This document shows positions 34,983-43,823 of a stretch of 64,000 nt of DNA, in pieces (within the stretch, counting starts at the first letter, position 1; every line of letters starts with the position of its first letter). The position numbers and the translations under genes are program-made. Source of the stretch: Leisingera daeponensis (GTDB lineage Bacteria; Pseudomonadota; Alphaproteobacteria; Rhodobacterales; Rhodobacteraceae); NCBI RefSeq assembly GCF_019801465.1, contig NZ_JAHVJA010000014.1, positions 1-64,000 on the forward strand, in the 5' to 3' direction. The notes beneath the pieces were generated by a model that saw nothing but the letters and a program-made list of their open reading frames with translations, was not told the DNA's origin and ran no database searches.

Positions 34983-35567
34983 ATGTCCTTCGAGCGCTTC
35001 ACTGGCGAGAATGCCGCAATGCTTCTGGTCGATCATCAGGTCGGCACGATGGGGTGGGTCAAATCGATCCCATATGAAGAGTTGAAGCGCAACGCGATCA
35101 TGCTCGCAAAGACAGCCAAGATCCTTGGCATGCCGGTTGTGCTGACCTCGAGCATGGAAGAGCATGCGCAAGGGCCGCTCCTGAGCGAGCTCAAGGAAAT
35201 CCTGCCTGACCAATTTGAAACGCGGATCAAACGTCTGGGCATTGTCAATGCCATGGACGACGAGAATTTTGCGGCCGCAGTCGCGGCGACCAACCGCGAG
35301 AAAATTATTCTGGCTGGCGTTACCAACGATGTCTGCACCGTTTACCCCGCTTTGACCCTCCTTGCAGATGGTTTTGACGTTCAGGTCATCGCGGATGCCG
35401 GCGGGTCGCCCTCCAAAATGGGCGATGAGATGGCGCTGCGCCGGATGGAGAAAGGCGGGGTAACGCTTAGCAGCACGAACCAGGTCATTGCTGAACTGGC
35501 CGGAAGCTGGGCAACGCCGGAAGGAGAACAGCTCGTTCAGGTGATGGTGGAAGCTTTAAACAGCTGA
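34983..35567 (+). CDS. isochorismatase-like cysteine hydrolase
   Basis: 194 residues. The family triad is present: D17 (LLVDHQVG), K83 (TRIKRLG) and C118 (GVTNDVCTVYPA), with the cis-peptide segment AGVTNDV. The closest picture is the YcaC-type group of unknown substrate. GGAGA precedes the ATG. First gene of a rightward series (pirin, alpha/beta hydrolase, cupin, efflux pump) next to a divergent LysR regulator. Confidence 0.88.
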   Translation: MSFERFTGENAAMLLVDHQVGTMGWVKSIPYEELKRNAIMLAKTAKILGMPVVLTSSMEEHAQGPLLSELKEILPDQFETRIKRLGIVNAMDDENFAAAVAATNREKIILAGVTNDVCTVYPALTLLADGFDVQVIADAGGSPSKMGDEMALRRMEKGGVTLSSTNQVIAELAGSWATPEGEQLVQVMVEALNS

Positions 35568-35667
35568 CGCCAGAGATAGCGCAGCGCGCACTGTCAGAAC
35601 CGCAATACCAATCTAAGCCCGCCGTGGCCGGCATATGCTGGCCGCGGACCAAACCGGAGTGCCCGAA

Positions 35668-36429
35668 ATGCCCCGTAAACCGCATATACTGATCCCCAGA
35701 GACCGCAAGCAGGCCCATGGCAGCGGCTGGTTCCGTATCGAGATCCTGTATCCTGGCCTTTTTACCGGGGACCGCGACAGCGGCATAGGGACACTCGGGC
35801 GTATCGACGACGCCCGCGTAACGCCGGGACATATTGTTAAGATGCATCCTCATCGCGATGACGAGATCCTGACCTACCTGAGATCAGGCATGCTGGAGCA
35901 CCGGGACACAGTGGGTGTTCCGGAAGCGGTTACCCCAACACGGCTGATGCTCATGAATGCCGGTGCGGAGTTTCAGCACGAGGAGCGTGTGGTTGCGGAA
36001 GGCGGGCCTCTTCGAGCCCTGCAAATATTTCTGCGGCCGGAAACTCCCGGCCTGAAACCGCAGGTTCAGTTCCACGACTTCGGAACGGCAACCTCCGATG
36101 GGGAATGGCGTTTGATCGCGGGGCCCGAAGGCGAAGCTCCTCTCGAGGTTCGCAGCCGTTCCTGGGTTGAGGATGCCCGTTTCAAAGCTGGCAACGGCTA
36201 CCTGCTGCCGGAGCCCTACAGCACCGGGCTGACCCGGATGCTGTATGTATTTGACGGAACCATAGAACTTGATGGCCACCGTCTCACTGCTGGCGGCGCG
36301 GCAATTCTGTCCGGGGACGCTGCAAGCTTCAGCGTTGAAGAGCACGCCGAGCTTGTCCTCTTCAGCACGGACGAAGCTGCCCCGGTGTTCAAGAGCGGCA
36401 AGTTCAGCGGCAACAGGCTGCCCGCTTAA
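35668..36429 (+). CDS. pirin-family bicupin protein
   Basis: 253 residues from the ATG at 35668; an earlier ATG at 35635 adds 11 residues with no better ribosome site. Two cupin domains. The N-terminal one carries the metal ligands in MHPHRDDEILTYL and a later E-x-Q-H-E (AEFQHEE). The opening (IPRDRKQAHGSGWFRIEILYP) fits pirins of the YhaK/quercetin-2,3-dioxygenase-like type. The reaction is not known; such proteins often accompany oxidative or xenobiotic responses. Confidence 0.85.
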   Translation: MPRKPHILIPRDRKQAHGSGWFRIEILYPGLFTGDRDSGIGTLGRIDDARVTPGHIVKMHPHRDDEILTYLRSGMLEHRDTVGVPEAVTPTRLMLMNAGAEFQHEERVVAEGGPLRALQIFLRPETPGLKPQVQFHDFGTATSDGEWRLIAGPEGEAPLEVRSRSWVEDARFKAGNGYLLPEPYSTGLTRMLYVFDGTIELDGHRLTAGGAAILSGDAASFSVEEHAELVLFSTDEAAPVFKSGKFSGNRLPA

Positions 36430-36453
36430 ACCGGAACCAATCGGAAAAGAACC

Positions 36454-37311
36454 ATGACACAACAAGTTAACTTGTCGCATGAAACGGCCGTGGTGAACGG
36501 CCTGCGTTTGCATTACGTGATTGCAGGCTCGGGTGATCCTCTGGTCCTCCTGCACGGATGGCCGCAAAGCTGGCGCGAATGGCGCCATGTGATCCCGGAA
36601 CTCGCGTCACGTTTTACCGTAATTGCTCCGGACATGAGGGGTTTCGGGGACTCTGATAAACCCTCGGGAGGCTATGACAAGCGCACCGTTGCCCGGGATA
36701 TCCGCGAATTGGTGCATGTCCTCGGCTTCCGCGAAATCCACCTGGCCGGGCATGATCTCGGCATGATGGTTGCCTATGAGTATGCCGCCTCATATCCGGC
36801 CGAAGTCCGGCGGCTGGCCGTTCTGGAAGCCGGCCTCCCTGGATTGGGGCTGGAAGCCTTCCTGGACACTGCGAAGTATCCGCACCTCTGGCATTTCGGT
36901 TTCTTCAACGCTCCCGGTGTCGCGGAAACGCTCATAGCCGGGCGGGAGAAACTGTTTCTGTCGCACTTCATCAGGCATCTTGCCTATGACCCTTACGCCG
37001 TCACCGGCGATGACCTCGATGAATACGCGGACCGGATGAGTGCGCCCGGCGCTTTGCGGGCAAGTTTTGAACATTACCGGGCCTTTCCGGCTGATGCCCT
37101 CAACAATCAGGAAAACGCCCGCAAAAAGCTTGCCATGCCCGTGCTTGGCATAGGAGGCGATCACAGCCTCGGAGAGCACGTCGGCAAGTTAATGGAGCCC
37201 CTGGCTGACCAGGTTTCCACTGCTGTCGTGGAACGCAGCGGTCACTGGGTCCCCGAAGAACAACCCGAACAGCTGGCCAATCTGCTGACCGGCTTCTTCA
37301 CCCAGCCCTAG
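36454..37311 (+). CDS. alpha/beta hydrolase, epoxide-hydrolase-like
   Basis: 285 residues. The oxyanion motif HGWPQSW is near 34-40. The nucleophile elbow GHDLGMM has Asp (D about 104), as in epoxide hydrolases and haloalkane dehalogenases, and the catalytic His is in ERSGHWVPEEQPEQL near the C-terminus. A cap domain occupies about 130-220. It is part of the rightward operon with pirin and cupin proteins, so it may process an electrophilic compound; substrate inferred only by class. Confidence 0.88.
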   Translation: MTQQVNLSHETAVVNGLRLHYVIAGSGDPLVLLHGWPQSWREWRHVIPELASRFTVIAPDMRGFGDSDKPSGGYDKRTVARDIRELVHVLGFREIHLAGHDLGMMVAYEYAASYPAEVRRLAVLEAGLPGLGLEAFLDTAKYPHLWHFGFFNAPGVAETLIAGREKLFLSHFIRHLAYDPYAVTGDDLDEYADRMSAPGALRASFEHYRAFPADALNNQENARKKLAMPVLGIGGDHSLGEHVGKLMEPLADQVSTAVVERSGHWVPEEQPEQLANLLTGFFTQP

Positions 37312-37344
37312 TCTATGACGAAACACAAAACACGGAGAAGAACG

Positions 37345-37821
37345 ATGACTGCACTTATTCGCAACCCCGGCGACGGCAGAATGGCAGGCGTGGCAGGTGA
37401 CATCTACACGATAAAGGTCAGCGGATCGGAAACCGGAGGGTCTGTTGCTCTTATCGAAGCCATTGTGCCGCCGGGAGGCGGACCGCCGCCGCACCGGCAT
37501 ACCCGCGAGGATGAAACTTTCTACATCCTCGATGGAGAGCTTGAGATTGTGGCTGACGGGGAAAAGGCCACCGCAGGCACGGGAGCGACAGTTCTGCTGC
37601 CAAAAGGATCGGTCCACCAGTTCAAGAACTCAGGAAAGACAGCTGCGCGTATGCTGATCCTCGTGGCGCCCGCGGGGCTGGAAGAGTTTTTCGCCGAAGT
37701 CAGCCAGGAACCAGGCACCTTCTCGGAAAACAATCCGCCTGCCATCGACCCGTCGCAAATCGAGAAAATGCTGGCGCTCGCCCCCGAGTACGGCTTGGAG
37801 ATCATTCCGCCGGATCATTGA
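37345..37821 (+). CDS. single-domain cupin protein
   Basis: 158 residues from the ATG at 37345 with GGAGAAG upstream. The cupin motif 1 is GGGPPPHRHTREDETFYILDGELE (two His, Glu) and motif 2 is GSVHQFKNSG. Proteins of this shape are often described as quercetin-dioxygenase-like, but the true substrate is usually unknown. Short gaps on both sides and shared strand place it in the detoxification operon. Confidence 0.85.
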   Translation: MTALIRNPGDGRMAGVAGDIYTIKVSGSETGGSVALIEAIVPPGGGPPPHRHTREDETFYILDGELEIVADGEKATAGTGATVLLPKGSVHQFKNSGKTAARMLILVAPAGLEEFFAEVSQEPGTFSENNPPAIDPSQIEKMLALAPEYGLEIIPPDH

Positions 37822-37922
37822 CCCCCCCAACGTAAGAGCGGTCCAGATAGCTTTGCCGCAGGATCATGTAGGCCGAATGAGCTGAAAACGTATCGGGATA
37901 TTGGAAAAGGAGCGCCGGTTTC

Positions 37923-39464
37923 ATGAACAGCCGCCCCACCGCAACTTTGGCGGTTGCCTTCTTTGGCACAGTGCTTGCGACCTCGTCTGGAGCCGCGGTA
38001 GCTTTGGTCCTTGCCGATGTGGCCGCAGGATTCTCTGTGAGCCGGGATCAGGCCCAATGGTTCTCGACTCTCTACTTAATCGGGCAGGCAATTGCGATTC
38101 CAATCGCCTTTCCTCTGGCAGCAGCGATTGGCGCCTCCCGGGCAATGGCGTTTTCTGGAACCGGCTTTGCACTAAGTTCGGGTCTTATCGCATCGGCGCA
38201 TAGCCTTGAAGCCGCGTGCTTGGTCCGGCTCATTCAAGGCGCCTTCGGAAGCCTTTTGCCTGTTCTGTTCATGTCCCTGATAATGAGGAATTTCACGCCT
38301 GGCCGCGGTCAGATCGAAGGTCTTGCTCTCTTCGCACTGTCTACAACCATCGGGGTCGGATTTGCGCCTGCTTTCGCCAGCTTCAGCCTTTCGTTTCTGG
38401 GATGGCAAGGGCTTTTTCTCATCGCAGCTCTACTGGCTTTGGGCTATGCAGCAGCGGCCAAGCTGCTTGAACGTCCACAACCTGCTACAGCCGAACCTTT
38501 CAGGCAACTCGACTGGCTGAGTGCAGGGCTTCTTGCAGTTGGCCTCGCGGGAATGATAGTTGCGCTGGACCAAGGAGAACGGCGTTTCTGGTTCGACGAC
38601 CCGACTATCGCAACCGCGTTCGGAATAGGTGTTGCCGGCATACTTCTGGCTGTATTCTCAATGAGAACCGCAACTGCCCCCCTTTTTGACGGGCAGCTTG
38701 TTAAGAGGCCGACATTCGCTCTCGCTATTTTGATGGCCTCGTGCTTTCGTTTTGCCATTCTCATAGCAACTTTTGTTGGCCCCCAATATCTGTCCCGGAT
38801 ACAGGGCTTTAGGGTCGAGCAACTGGCCTCTGCACTGTTTCCAATGGTGCCGTCCACTCTGTTTGGTGTTCTGATAGGTTGGCTTCTGGTCCGGGCAGGT
38901 ATGCCACGCCTGGCTCTTTCTACCGGTATTGCGCTCTTCGCAGCCGCTGCTTTCGTAGCGGGTAATCTCAGTCCTGCTTGGGCGGCGGATGAATTCCGCA
39001 TGATCGCAATTCTGTCCGGTTTGGCCCAAGGGGCCTTCAGCGTTGGTGTGCTACGTTATGCGACTTTTGGAGTTCGGCCGGAGCAAGGACCGACGGCAGG
39101 CGGTCTGTTCAATTTGACGCGCATTATAGGCCAAGTGGGCGGAACCGCCGCAGTTGGCCGGTTGATTACTGTGGCCGAGGCAAACCACTCAGCCACACTG
39201 GTCAGTTCACTTACACCCGCCGACGGCGAAACGATGTCGCGGTTGGCTGCGTTGGCAACTGGGTTCCATTCATGGTCCGCAGATGCGACCACAGCATCAA
39301 TGCAGGCTGCTTCCGTCCTCAAATCCCAGATCCAGGCACAGGCGTTCGTCCTTGCATATACAGATGCGTTTATCTGTTTGTCCCTGATACTCTTGGCCGC
39401 TGCAATTCTGGTCTGGGCATTCCCCAATCTATCGAGAAACTCCCAAGGACGGATCCTGCTATGA
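37923..39464 (+). CDS. MFS drug/proton antiporter, DHA2 (EmrB) type
   Basis: 513 residues with about 14 spans, the length and topology of DHA2 exporters. AAGGAG precedes the ATG. It lacks a strict motif A but has the Asp/Gly-rich early loops and a long periplasmic loop before the last span. The next gene, overlapping by four bases, encodes a HlyD/EmrA-type adaptor, so the pair should form a tripartite efflux system with an outer-membrane factor encoded elsewhere. Confidence 0.88.
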   Translation: MNSRPTATLAVAFFGTVLATSSGAAVALVLADVAAGFSVSRDQAQWFSTLYLIGQAIAIPIAFPLAAAIGASRAMAFSGTGFALSSGLIASAHSLEAACLVRLIQGAFGSLLPVLFMSLIMRNFTPGRGQIEGLALFALSTTIGVGFAPAFASFSLSFLGWQGLFLIAALLALGYAAAAKLLERPQPATAEPFRQLDWLSAGLLAVGLAGMIVALDQGERRFWFDDPTIATAFGIGVAGILLAVFSMRTATAPLFDGQLVKRPTFALAILMASCFRFAILIATFVGPQYLSRIQGFRVEQLASALFPMVPSTLFGVLIGWLLVRAGMPRLALSTGIALFAAAAFVAGNLSPAWAADEFRMIAILSGLAQGAFSVGVLRYATFGVRPEQGPTAGGLFNLTRIIGQVGGTAAVGRLITVAEANHSATLVSSLTPADGETMSRLAALATGFHSWSADATTASMQAASVLKSQIQAQAFVLAYTDAFICLSLILLAAAILVWAFPNLSRNSQGRILL

Positions 39465-40714
39465 TCGATACCCCAGCCCCCCGGGCGACCGAAGAGACAG
39501 GCCGGCGCGAAAGTGCGGGGCTGCGCGTAGTAATTGCCATGCTTATTTTTAGCATGATCGGCGCGGGCATTTGGTACGGGTACCGTTTTTTCAGTGTCTA
39601 CACCCCCTACGCGAGAACAAATAATGCAAACGTCGATGGTGACATCACGTGGATTGGGCCTAGAATTCCAGGCTATGCCATAGAAATTCTGGTTTCCGAC
39701 AATGAGCGTGTATCACCCGGCCAGGCGCTGGTGCAAATTGATCCGCGCGATCTACAGGATACACTCCGCGAGGCAGAAGCTGGGGTTGCACAGGCGCAAT
39801 CGGCTATTTCCCAGAACGATGCCGACCGCGACCTGCTGCATGCGGATATCCTAGTAGCGGAAGCGGATCTGGAAGCTGCACGCGGCACTCTTGAGAGAGT
39901 AGAAACGGACTATGCACGTGCGGAAGAACTCCGGAACCGCGGAGCCGGCACCGAACAAACCCTTGACCAGCGACGAGCAGAGTTGATTGAAGCCCGATCC
40001 TCTGTCGATCAGGCAACAGCGCGGCTCGAATTTCAGAAGACCCGCACGCGTGTCATCGAGGTTAACCGGGAAAAGGCGGAAGCCGATCTCCAAGCCGCAC
40101 TGGCTGCGGCAGATACAGCTCGGCAGCGGCTTGAAGATACGAGGGTTTGGGCGCCAATAGCAGGACGCGTTTCAGCCCGGAACATTCGATTGGGAGAGTA
40201 TGTCAATACAGGCCAAAGATTACTGGCAATTACCCCGGAGAACCGTTTGTGGATCACCGCGAACTATACTGAGACTATGATTGGAAGAATGAAGCCTGGC
40301 GATCGTGCAATGATCACCGTCGATGCCTTGCCTGATGCAATTTATTGCGCGACGGTAGAAAGCATCTCGGCGGCCTCGGGCGCCAACTTCGCTCTCATCC
40401 CTCCCGATAACGCGACCGGAAACTTTACAAAGGTGGTTCGCCGTTTTCCGGTTCGATTGATATTGGACCCGGACCAGGAGCACCTAGATCAGTTGCGGGT
40501 CGGCATGTCTGTTAGCCCCACGGTTGCCTTCGGCAGCAACGCAACAGGGCGAAGCAGCGCATCGGTTCTGTCCAACCTGCTATATTGGCGTGGCAGAAAT
40601 TTTGCATGTGAAACCGATGTTCCCGTGGGAATACCAGCGCTTCACCGGCTGAGGCTTCCTGCGGATGCCGACGTGTTCAAAACGCACATGTTTCCTGCTG
40701 AAAAAACTGAATAA
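39461..40714 (+). CDS. HlyD/EmrA-family membrane fusion protein
   Basis: 417 residues from the ATG at 39461, overlapping the pump gene. One N-terminal span (about 26-48), lipoyl-like halves (RIPGYAIEILVSDNERVSPGQALVQID), a long alpha-hairpin coiled coil (about 95-205, rich in Ala, Glu and Arg), then the closing barrel (TRVWAPIAGRVSARNIRLGEYV, LWITANYTETMIGRMKPGD). It connects the MFS pump to the outer membrane. The C-terminal ~40 residues (FACETDVPVGIPALHRL...) are longer than usual. Confidence 0.88.
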   Translation: MIDTPAPRATEETGRRESAGLRVVIAMLIFSMIGAGIWYGYRFFSVYTPYARTNNANVDGDITWIGPRIPGYAIEILVSDNERVSPGQALVQIDPRDLQDTLREAEAGVAQAQSAISQNDADRDLLHADILVAEADLEAARGTLERVETDYARAEELRNRGAGTEQTLDQRRAELIEARSSVDQATARLEFQKTRTRVIEVNREKAEADLQAALAAADTARQRLEDTRVWAPIAGRVSARNIRLGEYVNTGQRLLAITPENRLWITANYTETMIGRMKPGDRAMITVDALPDAIYCATVESISAASGANFALIPPDNATGNFTKVVRRFPVRLILDPDQEHLDQLRVGMSVSPTVAFGSNATGRSSASVLSNLLYWRGRNFACETDVPVGIPALHRLRLPADADVFKTHMFPAEKTE

Positions 40715-40749
40715 GGCTATGGCGGAACGACTATGGCTATCTCCACAGG

Positions 40750-41448
40750 TCAACTGCCTGCAACCGTAGCCGCTGCTTCTTCGATCAGAGCGACGACGGC
40801 ATCGGCTTCAGATGCCATCGAAGCATGACCGGCATTGAGCGTGATTGTCTTTTTCGGTTTCATCCGTTCGGCGAACCATTCTTGAGTTGCGGGCGGGATC
40901 ATGCGGTCTTCCGATGAGATTTGATACCAGCACGGTTTGACCTTCCACGCTGGCGGGCCGGACTTATCATCAAAGCAGCGCGCTGCAATTGGCTTTTGCG
41001 ATAGCGCCATCACGCGCGCTTCGTCAGCGTCAAGGTCCTGACAAAAATCGGGATGGAACCGTTCGGGATCGATCCAAAGGAATCCGTTGTCGTCGGGACG
41101 AATGGCAGCCGCACCCGGGGGAACATCGCGCAAGCCGAATAAGCTGCCGGGGTTTTCGCCCTCGTCGGGTGCGAAAGCCGCGATATAGACGAGACCAACG
41201 ACATTCACGGCGTGTCCCGCGCCAGTTATGACCATGCCGCCATAAGAGTGGCCAACCAAGAGGGTAGGCCCTTCCTGCGCCTCGGCGAGTTTGGTGGTTC
41301 GGTCAATATCGTCTGGCAGTGAAGTCAGAGGGTTCTGCACCGCGGTAACCTTGTAGCCCTTTTTGTGCAGCCTCAGGATCACCTTGCCCCAGTGCGAGCC
41401 ATCGCCCCAGGCGCCGTGAACGAGTACGATATTCGGTTTCTTTGACAT
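40750..41448 (-). CDS. alpha/beta hydrolase
   Basis: 232 residues. It opens NIVLVHGAWGDGSHW; the nucleophile elbow is GHSYGGMV (Ser about 92) and a catalytic His sits in LNAGHASMASEADAV near the C-terminus. This is the small cytosolic salicylate-esterase/MenH-like class of serine hydrolase. It faces the efflux operon tail to tail (35 bases). Substrate unknown. Confidence 0.85.
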   Translation of the reverse strand: MSKKPNIVLVHGAWGDGSHWGKVILRLHKKGYKVTAVQNPLTSLPDDIDRTTKLAEAQEGPTLLVGHSYGGMVITGAGHAVNVVGLVYIAAFAPDEGENPGSLFGLRDVPPGAAAIRPDDNGFLWIDPERFHPDFCQDLDADEARVMALSQKPIAARCFDDKSGPPAWKVKPCWYQISSEDRMIPPATQEWFAERMKPKKTITLNAGHASMASEADAVVALIEEAAATVAGS

Positions 41449-41918
41449 TGCAGTCCCCCCTTGCGAGGCCTACCGGCATTTCGGGATTTAGAAGCGATGC
41501 ACAGTTTCCGGGCGGCGATTTCCACACGCTCCAGCTACGAATGTAGGGGCCGCCGAAGGTTGGCACAAGTCATGGAGTGTCAGGTCGCGGCGGCCGCTTG
41601 CGGCACAAGACCGGCATAACCTCGAAGGTGGCATACGCGACCGTATCTGGAATTCTAGATCTGACGGCAGGTGGCAGGTTCATTGAATATTTTGTTTGAA
41701 GCGGGTCGCGAGGCATCGGTATCGTCAATAAGTAACCCAGCCCGTGGTGGGAACCGGCGGCTGTTCTCCGGCCTGCAGGCTCTCCTGATGGCGAGGCTAT
41801 TGGCAAGCCCATCGTGCTTGTACTGCGGGGCTGGCAACCGTCACCTCAAACCCAGCCGGCCAAAAAAATGATATACAGGAAGCTTGGATCCACTGGTGGA
41901 TCGGCACCCAGGAAAGAG
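41449..41918. other. intergenic, no supported intact gene
   Basis: About 470 bases. Just before the FMN-reductase remnant, the frame from 41871 reads MIYRKLGSTGG, which resembles an aldo/keto-reductase N-terminus, but only ten codons fit; it may be a trace of an older gene fused here. Nothing else is recognised. Confidence 0.35.
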
Positions 41919-42431
41919 ATGGGCGCGACTTACAAGGTTGGTTACTTCATTGGAAGCCTCGCCAAAGGTGCAATCAATCGCAAACTTGCGAAGGCCCTGT
42001 TCCGGCTGGCCCCGGAGGGCCTCGAGATGACCGAAATTTCCTTTAAGGACATGCCCCTCTACAGCTACGACTACGATTTCCCTGCCGTGACCCGCGGTTT
42101 CAAGGACGCGCTCGCAGCTGTTGATGCCGTGTTGTTTGTGACGCCAGAGTACAACCGCTCGATCCCTGGCGGGTTGAAGAATGCCATCGACTGGGCAAGT
42201 CGCCCGTGGGGGGCAACTCCTTTTCCCGTACGCCCTCCGGCGTCATCGGCACATCCCCGGGCGCCATCGGGACGGCAATCGCCCAGCAGAGCTTGAAAAG
42301 TGTCCTGAGCTTTTGCAATTCGCCCATGATGAACGCGATTGAGGCCTACATCCAGGTCATCCCGGATCTCATAACAGATGAGGCTGAAGTCGCGAACGCT
42401 TCGACAGAGCAGTTTCTCAAAAACTACATGA
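41919..42431 (+). pseudogene. frameshifted NADPH-dependent FMN reductase
   Basis: From the ATG at 41919 the frame reads YKVGYFIGSLAKGAINRKLA, then VLFVTPEYNRSIPGGLKNAIDWASRP, the flavodoxin-like FMN-reductase core. In the G-run at 42207-42213 the frame is lost, and the remainder continues in the next frame as NSFSRTPSGVIGTSPGAIGTA, SFCNSPMMNAIEAYIQ and ASTEQFLKNYMKEA. A one-base deletion in the homopolymer explains it. The 3' end is directly joined to a transposase fragment at about 42432. Confidence 0.75.
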
Positions 42432-42434
42432 AGG

Positions 42435-42596
42435 AAGCCGCCGCTCGGATCGGATGCCAAAGCTATACCCCACCGCAAGCATGCGGATCATTATTTCAGG
42501 ATCGACCGATGATCGGCCTGTGTGGCTGTAGAAACCCGCCAGATGCCCCCGGATGCAGTTCAGATCGAGATGCCGATAAAGTAGGAGTTTTTCAAC
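42435..42596 (-). pseudogene. N-terminal fragment of an IS1182/IS5-like transposase
   Basis: The minus strand reads LDLNCIRGHLAGFYSHTGR, then SSVDPEIMIRMLAVGYSFGI and RSERRL, the well-known N-terminal block of IS1182-type transposases (L-x-F-x-x-R ... YS-x-TGRPS-x-DP ... GIRSERRL). The frame then leaves the family and the catalytic part is missing. It abuts the 3' end of the FMN-reductase remnant. Confidence 0.75.
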
Positions 42597-42632
42597 GACA
42601 CCGGCTCTTCCAGCTCTTGAGCCGCGCCAGGG

Positions 42633-42705
42633 GTGAACGGCCGCCCCCGAGATTGGGGCCATTCACCTGGTCGGGCTTGGACTGGCAGTGAGGCCGGACA
42701 AAGCG
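42633..42705 (+). repeat. second dispersed repeat, copy 2
   Basis: Same orientation and similar sequence as 27788-27860, including CACCTGGTCGGGCTTGGACT and GGCAGTGAGGCCGGAC. It lies between the transposase remnant and the 3' end of the GlxA-type regulator gene. Confidence 0.55.
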
Positions 42706-42767
42706 CCAATTCGCTGCGGTTGGCCGAGGTCTGCTTTTACCTTGGCTGAAGCCTACGGCGGCATTGG

Positions 42768-43793
42768 CTAGACACCAAATTGGCGCCGATACTCTGAGGC
42801 TGAAATTCCAGAGACACGCTGGAAAATCTTGCTGAACGCAGAGGGGTCCTTGTAGCCTACTTCCCACGCTATTTGATCCAAGGGGCGGCTGGTTAGTTCA
42901 AGAATACCGCGGGCTTTGGCAACACGGGCCTGTTGAATGTACTGTGTGGGGTTGAGCGACGTTGCTTTGGCAAAACGGCGCATGAAGGTCCGCTTTCCCA
43001 GATGTGCAAGATCAGCGAGATCGCCCAAGTTCAGCGATGCAGTCAGATCAGCGTGGATATGGTGCTGCACCCGCAAGATAGCCTCGTCCCCATGATCGAA
43101 ATCCGGGATAAACTCGGTGAATGGAAGCTGGGTGGCACGCGGCGGCTGAACGACAAGAAACCGGGCCGTTGACAGCATCGTGCTCCGTCCAAAGAGGCGC
43201 TCGACAAGGGTCAGGCCAAGATCGGTCCAGGCGAGAATACCGCCCGCTGATATGACGTCACCATCGTCCAGCACCAGATTTCGGTCGGCTACTTCAATTT
43301 CCTGATAACTTTCTGCGAGGTGTTTGGCGAAAGCCCAATGCGTTGTCACACGCCGGCCTTGCAGCAATCCGCTTTCAGCCAGAACAAAGGCACCAGCACA
43401 GATCGAGCAAACGCGACTTCCCTCTTTGTGTTGCGCGCGAAGCCAGGCGGCCTCGCGGGGCATGGACTGCATCTGGTGGGGCATAACGATGCTGGGCGGA
43501 GTGATCACGTAGTCCAAGTGATGGATCTTGTTCGGATGGGTATCCCAGACGCACATGGGCTCCCCGTCTTCCTGGGCACGCCAATGCGTGACCCGAACCT
43601 GCCGCGGGTTGTCGCTACCTGCCCACTCGCCCGCAATCCGGAACAGGTCGGTCAGGCCGTAGATCGCGGACAACTGGCAGTCCGGGTAAATCAACAGGCC
43701 AATCTCACAAAGCAAGTCTTTTCCACTTCTGTCACTTTTGAGCCTCGTTTTGTCATTTGTGACAATCGTCGATCGCGACCCAAATTGCAACAT
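42768..43793 (-). CDS. GlxA-type AraC-family regulator
   Basis: About 341 residues if started at 43793 (an ATG at 43802 is nearly equivalent); the frame remains open further upstream but there it overlaps the divergent hydrolase. N-terminal DJ-1/PfpI-like domain with GLLIYPDCQLSAIYGLTDLF and SICAGAFVLAESGLL. The C-terminal AraC domain has GKRTFMRRFAKATSLNPTQYI and IAWEVGYKDPSAFSKIFQR. It is divergent from a haloperoxidase-like gene across about 30 bases, so the two promoters must overlap and the regulator probably controls both. Confidence 0.85.
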   Translation of the reverse strand: MLQFGSRSTIVTNDKTRLKSDRSGKDLLCEIGLLIYPDCQLSAIYGLTDLFRIAGEWAGSDNPRQVRVTHWRAQEDGEPMCVWDTHPNKIHHLDYVITPPSIVMPHQMQSMPREAAWLRAQHKEGSRVCSICAGAFVLAESGLLQGRRVTTHWAFAKHLAESYQEIEVADRNLVLDDGDVISAGGILAWTDLGLTLVERLFGRSTMLSTARFLVVQPPRATQLPFTEFIPDFDHGDEAILRVQHHIHADLTASLNLGDLADLAHLGKRTFMRRFAKATSLNPTQYIQQARVAKARGILELTSRPLDQIAWEVGYKDPSAFSKIFQRVSGISASEYRRQFGV

Positions 43794-43823
43794 TGGCCTC
43801 ATCGAACAAGCTACGAGGACCCG

